Assembly: GCF_004683965.1 (NCBI RefSeq)
Contig: NZ_CP038436.1
Coordinates: 2,356,001-2,420,000 of the forward strand
Source of the DNA: Nocardioides seonyuensis
GTDB taxonomy: Bacteria; Actinomycetota; Actinomycetes; Propionibacteriales; Nocardioidaceae
Reading direction: 5' to 3'
DNA length: 64,000 nt
A program made the translations under genes and the position numbers. This document shows positions 61,305 through 64,000 of the stretch, one piece after another (position 1 is the stretch's first letter; every line of letters begins with the position of its first letter). The notes under the pieces are model-generated. The model worked only from the letters and a program-made list of their open reading frames with translations, searched no databases and was not told the origin of the DNA.

Positions 61305-61881
61305 TTAAGCGAGTTGGCGGAGTTGGTCGCGGACGCGCAAGTAGGCAGCGGTCCCGTTGCGGTCGGGTGCTGGCACCCGGACCACCGGTGGATGTCCCAA
61401 CGCTGGCGTGGCGAGATCGCGGAGAGCGTCGTGATAGGCGCGTTGGCGCTGGCGCCCGCCGTCACCGAACCCAACTGCTGCCTTCTTGGCGCGGTACTTG
61501 TCGGACTTCGATGCCCAGTGATCACCAAAGCGCGAGGTACTCGTCTTTGGCGAACCCGAGCGGCGCATCGTGCGGGTAGTGCTGCAGCGTTAGGCGCCGG
61601 TAGGTGGTGAAGTGCTGGGACTCGTCGATCTCGATGAAGGTGCCGGTGGGTTCGTGGAGGAAGTCTCCCGGGAGAGAGGTCATCCTCTTCGCGGCTTGGG
61701 CCTCTGGGTCCCCGCCGAGGGCTAGAAAGATGGCGTCGAGCCTGCGTCGCGCTTCGTGCGCCTGGTCCGGCAATCCGAGGTGGCCGCGTTGGTTGAGCCA
61801 TGGCACGCGCGCTCGTGCAAGCACGATGCCGTCGGCTGCCGCCGCGACAGCGAACGCCTTTTCGCAATCTCCTACGGGCAT
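61305..61881 (-). pseudogene. Frameshifted nuclease-like hypothetical protein
   Basis: Two minus-strand frames make one protein. The first (ATG 61881, or TTG 61893, to a stop at 61522) reads RRRLDAIFLALGGD and GTFIEIDESQHFT, an Asp...Glu-x-Asp pattern like PD-(D/E)XK nucleases, and stops just after KDEYLALW. The second (from about 61528 to 61305) carries on with HWASKSDKYRAKKAAVGFG and a basic helix RQRQRAYHDALRDL. Dropping one T of the CTTTGG run at about 61524-61529 would join them. Either a true inactivation or a read error. The full product would be near 190 residues; no family name is assigned. Confidence 0.6.
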
Positions 61882-61921
61882 GCGGTCAGCCAATCACGAG
61901 TCATCTGGGATTGGTTTCGGT

Positions 61922-61927
61922 TAGCGT
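61922..61927 (+). promoter_or_regulatory. -10 box of the PD-(D/E)XK gene (leaderless)
   Basis: TAGCGT ends seven bases before the GTG at 61935. Confidence 0.45.
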
Positions 61928-61934
61928 GCAGAGG

Positions 61935-62576
61935 GTGACAGGGATTGCTGGTCGCCTCCCGCTGGCCGCGGTGATGGAGTTCTTGTCCGCGCGCCGTCCG
62001 GTGTTTCATTCGGAGGCGGACTTCCAGTTCGAGTTCGCCCGGGCGGTGGTGGCGCTGGATGACTCGATCGACATCCGGTTGGAGGTGCCCAAGCGCACTG
62101 AGACCGCGCGCACGTACGTCGACTTGGTGTGCGTGGGCGACCGGACCAGTTTGATCGAGTTCAAGTACGTCACCCGGTCGTGGCAGGGGCACGATGGTCG
62201 TACCCCCGAGAAGTTTGATCTGCGCAGTCACGAGGCCCTCGATCTTGCACGGCTCCACTTCATCCATGACGTGACCCGGTTGGAGGGCTGGGTGGCCACG
62301 GACGCGAACACCGACGGGTTCGCGGTGTTCCTGACCAACGACAGCCGACTGTGGGGGCGGCCAAGCACCTCCCGGGTGACGCGGGACCAAGCGTTTCGGC
62401 TGCACCAGGACCGGACGTTGTCGGGCGACCTGCGCTGGGGCACCCCAGAGAAGCGATACCCGAGGAACGACCGACCGTTGCGCGGGACTTACACCGCCGA
62501 TTGGTGCGACTACGGGACGCTCGATGACAAGCCGGGCGGGACTCTGCGGTGGATGGGCTGGCACGTCACTTCCTGA
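61935..62576 (+). CDS. PD-(D/E)XK nuclease-like protein of unknown role
   Basis: 213 residues. EADFQFEFARAVV gives an N-terminal Glu helix (Glu33), YVDLVCVGDRTSLIEFKYVT supplies Asp63, Glu75 and Lys77 in the order of a PD-(D/E)XK core, and GWVATDANTDGFAVFLTND follows as a later strand. A restriction- or defence-type nuclease is possible, but no methylase, helicase or other known partner gene is next to it. GTG 61935 is preferred over the longer frame because TAGCGT precedes it and the fold starts there. Divergent from the frameshifted nuclease-like gene. Confidence 0.7.
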   Translation: MTGIAGRLPLAAVMEFLSARRPVFHSEADFQFEFARAVVALDDSIDIRLEVPKRTETARTYVDLVCVGDRTSLIEFKYVTRSWQGHDGRTPEKFDLRSHEALDLARLHFIHDVTRLEGWVATDANTDGFAVFLTNDSRLWGRPSTSRVTRDQAFRLHQDRTLSGDLRWGTPEKRYPRNDRPLRGTYTADWCDYGTLDDKPGGTLRWMGWHVTS

Positions 62577-62596
62577 CGCCACCACGTGGAGTGTGG

Positions 62597-63298
62597 CTAT
62601 TGGTCGTGCTTTATGTTGACCGGGTTCAGGGACTCCAGTACGTCGGCTGACGGGACGTAGTGCCGGTTCGCGTCTTCGACGAGCACTCCGGCCTTGAGGA
62701 GGGTGGCGATGTTGACGCGGTCAGGGTTGGACAGGCTGTGCGGACTGATTGGTGTGCGCGCCGCTCGATACAGGATCTTCGTGCGAGCCGGGGTGACGAG
62801 TCGTTGGGTGCCTTTCGTGCGTGGGTGGCGGCGGACCTTCAGTTCGGCGTCGGTGTGAAGGTCGTCTTCGGGTCGGATGGACATGAGCCCGGAGTTACGG
62901 AACACGGTCATCCCCGCAGGGGCGAGCAGGCGAGTGAGGTCGTCTGCCGCCTGGTGGACTCGGGTTGGGGACCAGTCCAGGGCGTCTGCGAGTGCGGTGA
63001 CAGGGGTGGCTTGCCCGAGTGCGTTGAGAAGAGCGCCGAGCCGTGCGTGGTCGGGCGACGGGTCCGGTGCTGGCGTGTTGTCGAGGTCGTCGGTGAACAG
63101 GTGCCCTATGGGGACCTGCAGGCGGTCGGCGAGTCGAACGAGCGCGGCAACGGACAGGGTGCTGAGTGTGGGGTCGTCGCTGGTTTCGAGGCGGTTGAGG
63201 ACGCCAATCTCGATGCCGCAGTCGCGAGCGAGTTGCCGCACGGCGAGGCCTCGGGAGAGGCGCAGGGTGATGAGGCGCTGCTGGTCGATGGCGGTCAT
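62597..63298 (-). CDS. XRE-type helix-turn-helix regulator with second DNA-binding-like domain
   Basis: 233 residues. The N-terminal XRE domain (RLSRGLAVRQLARDCGIEIGVLNRLETSDDPTLSTLSVAALVRLADRLQVPIGHLF, about 12-68) is followed by a winged-helix-like region (LGALLNALGQATPVTALADALDWSPTRVHQAADDLTRLL) and a C-terminal part with another helix set. No ligand domain is recognised. The ATG overlaps the stop of the upstream gene (ATGA), so the two are co-expressed. It probably controls this accessory segment. Confidence 0.78.
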   Translation of the reverse strand: MTAIDQQRLITLRLSRGLAVRQLARDCGIEIGVLNRLETSDDPTLSTLSVAALVRLADRLQVPIGHLFTDDLDNTPAPDPSPDHARLGALLNALGQATPVTALADALDWSPTRVHQAADDLTRLLAPAGMTVFRNSGLMSIRPEDDLHTDAELKVRRHPRTKGTQRLVTPARTKILYRAARTPISPHSLSNPDRVNIATLLKAGVLVEDANRHYVPSADVLESLNPVNIKHDQ

Positions 63299-64000
63299 GC
63301 GAGGCGCTCCAGTTTCACGATGCTGGTGGGGACGCGACGGCTGGCGATGCTGTGAGTCTCATTCAGGACGGCCTCGCCGATGTTGAGGTCGAGGTCAACG
63401 GCGGCCTGTCGTAGGTCGAGCAGGACACGCCGGTGGTTGCCCGGGAACGCCGGATCATCTGGTGCGGCCCCTTCCACGGCGCGGGCGAGCAGGACCGCGC
63501 GGAGGAAGGGCGCTGCTTCCACGGGGACGTGCCGTCCGGCGATGGGGTGGCGCGGGTCGTTGTGCCATTGAGCGAGGTCGTCAACCGTGGTGGCGCGGAT
63601 GGCTTCTGGGGTGGCTTCGCCCAAGTAGAGCGCGACGGTGCCTGCGCGGGTGGGTTCGTAGTAGGCGCGCAGTCGGTCGTAGAGGTCGGGGGTGGTCTTG
63701 GAGGGTGGGAACCGGATGAGGCCGTTGCGGAGTTCGCGTTCGTCGATGTCAAGGAACCAGCCGTGCTGGTGGTAGGCGGCTTGGGCGGCTCGGGTGACGA
63801 CGGTGACCTTGTCGAAGGTGGTCTGCTCCTCGATGAGTGTCTTGATGGAGTCGTGGGCAAGCGCAACCGTCAGGTTCTGCCGGGCGGTGTCGAGCGTGCG
63901 GAGCCAATCGGTGAGGCGCTGCATAGTGGAGCAGTACAGGTCGTGCACGGGCGCGAACTCGTCAGGGCGCAGTTGCCGCTTGGCAGTGGCGTAGAACGCC
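63295..64000 (-). CDS. Unrecognised protein, 5' end outside window
   Basis: The frame is open from 64000 down to the stop at 63295, at least 234 residues; the true start lies beyond the window, although a GTG occurs at 63948. The visible part is helical, with WFLDIDERELRNGLIRFPPS and a PEAIRATTVDDLAQWHND segment, no membrane helix and no catalytic motif recognised. It is coupled by 4 bp to the XRE regulator. The pair looks like a partner-regulator unit of an integrated element. Confidence 0.6.
   Translation of the reverse strand, partial: AFYATAKRQLRPDEFAPVHDLYCSTMQRLTDWLRTLDTARQNLTVALAHDSIKTLIEEQTTFDKVTVVTRAAQAAYHQHGWFLDIDERELRNGLIRFPPSKTTPDLYDRLRAYYEPTRAGTVALYLGEATPEAIRATTVDDLAQWHNDPRHPIAGRHVPVEAAPFLRAVLLARAVEGAAPDDPAFPGNHRRVLLDLRQAAVDLDLNIGEAVLNETHSIASRRVPTSIVKLERLA

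Noticed and set aside
61269..61610. 113-codon plus-strand open frame
   Set aside because: Antisense to the second half of the frameshifted gene, whose minus-strand translation is the more protein-like one.

Overview
The window is a 64 kb piece of the chromosome of a very GC-rich actinobacterium, most likely Nocardioides or a close relative (family Nocardioidaceae). The grounds are gene content and order (the lexA / LysM SOS inhibitor / nrdR / nrdJ block, gluABCD, glp with its receptor sepX, an Rpf lytic factor next to rsmA-ispE), the actinobacterial SOS box type, and many leaderless start codons. No phage, transposase, rRNA or CRISPR array is visible.

Layout. 1-6000: end of a penicillin acylase-type gene, a folate-cycle ligase on the minus strand, and an overlapping plus-strand series: UDP-glucose pyrophosphorylase, the MoeA-like divisome protein Glp, moaC, mog, a GNAT acetyltransferase and the Glp receptor SepX/GlpR. 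6-12.2 kb: a six-gene minus-strand Mrp Na+/H+ antiporter operon with MrpA and MrpB fused. 12.2-20.2 kb: tRNA-Ala(CGC), an FMN reductase, an EEP phosphatase, a nucleotidyltransferase, a Tat-exported PhoX-type protein, a protein O-mannosyltransferase, rsmI, an epoxide-hydrolase-like enzyme and tatD. 20.2-27 kb: rpf with a long leader, rsmA, ispE, an ABC-F ATPase, marR, tam and a VOC protein. 27-30 kb: a sulfur-handling operon (sulfide:quinone reductase-like, DsrC/TusE, DsrE-like) and a DUF4442 hotdog protein. 30-33 kb: the glutamate importer gluABCD. 33-43.5 kb: miaB, a DUF559 nuclease gene between two near-identical palindromes, Nudix, miaA, a DHFR-like protein, gamma-glutamyltranspeptidase, dapF, an SDR and a secreted thrombospondin-3-repeat protein. 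43.5-52.4 kb: hflX, a fused SecDF, a DinG-like helicase, lexA, a von Willebrand A protein, and the LysM division inhibitor under three SOS boxes. 52.4-56.5 kb: surface and secreted protein genes lying between the SOS block and nrdR-nrdJ. 56.5-60.6 kb: nrdR-nrdJ with tandem NrdR boxes and a structured intercistronic RNA. 60.6-64 kb: an accessory segment of different character (HAD protein, a frameshifted nuclease-like gene, a PD-(D/E)XK nuclease, an XRE regulator and an unknown partner).

Three patterns run across the window. (1) About a dozen genes have a TAnnnT box ending 6-7 nt before the start codon, so their mRNAs should be leaderless; two divergent gene pairs share one TA dinucleotide between opposing boxes. 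(2) A family of imperfect hairpin repeats occurs between genes and has become part of the coding sequence of miaB, nrdR and nrdJ. (3) A 21-22 bp tandem repeat built on a short palindrome occurs twice, once in frame inside the ABC-F gene and once upstream of the DinG-like helicase.

In physiological terms the window joins DNA-damage control (LexA, LysM inhibitor, DinG) with dNTP supply (NrdR/NrdJ), cell division and wall (Glp/SepX, UDP-glucose, Rpf, DapF), ion homeostasis (Mrp), tRNA modification (MiaA/MiaB) and glutamate uptake. All functions are read from sequence motifs and context; no database search was run.
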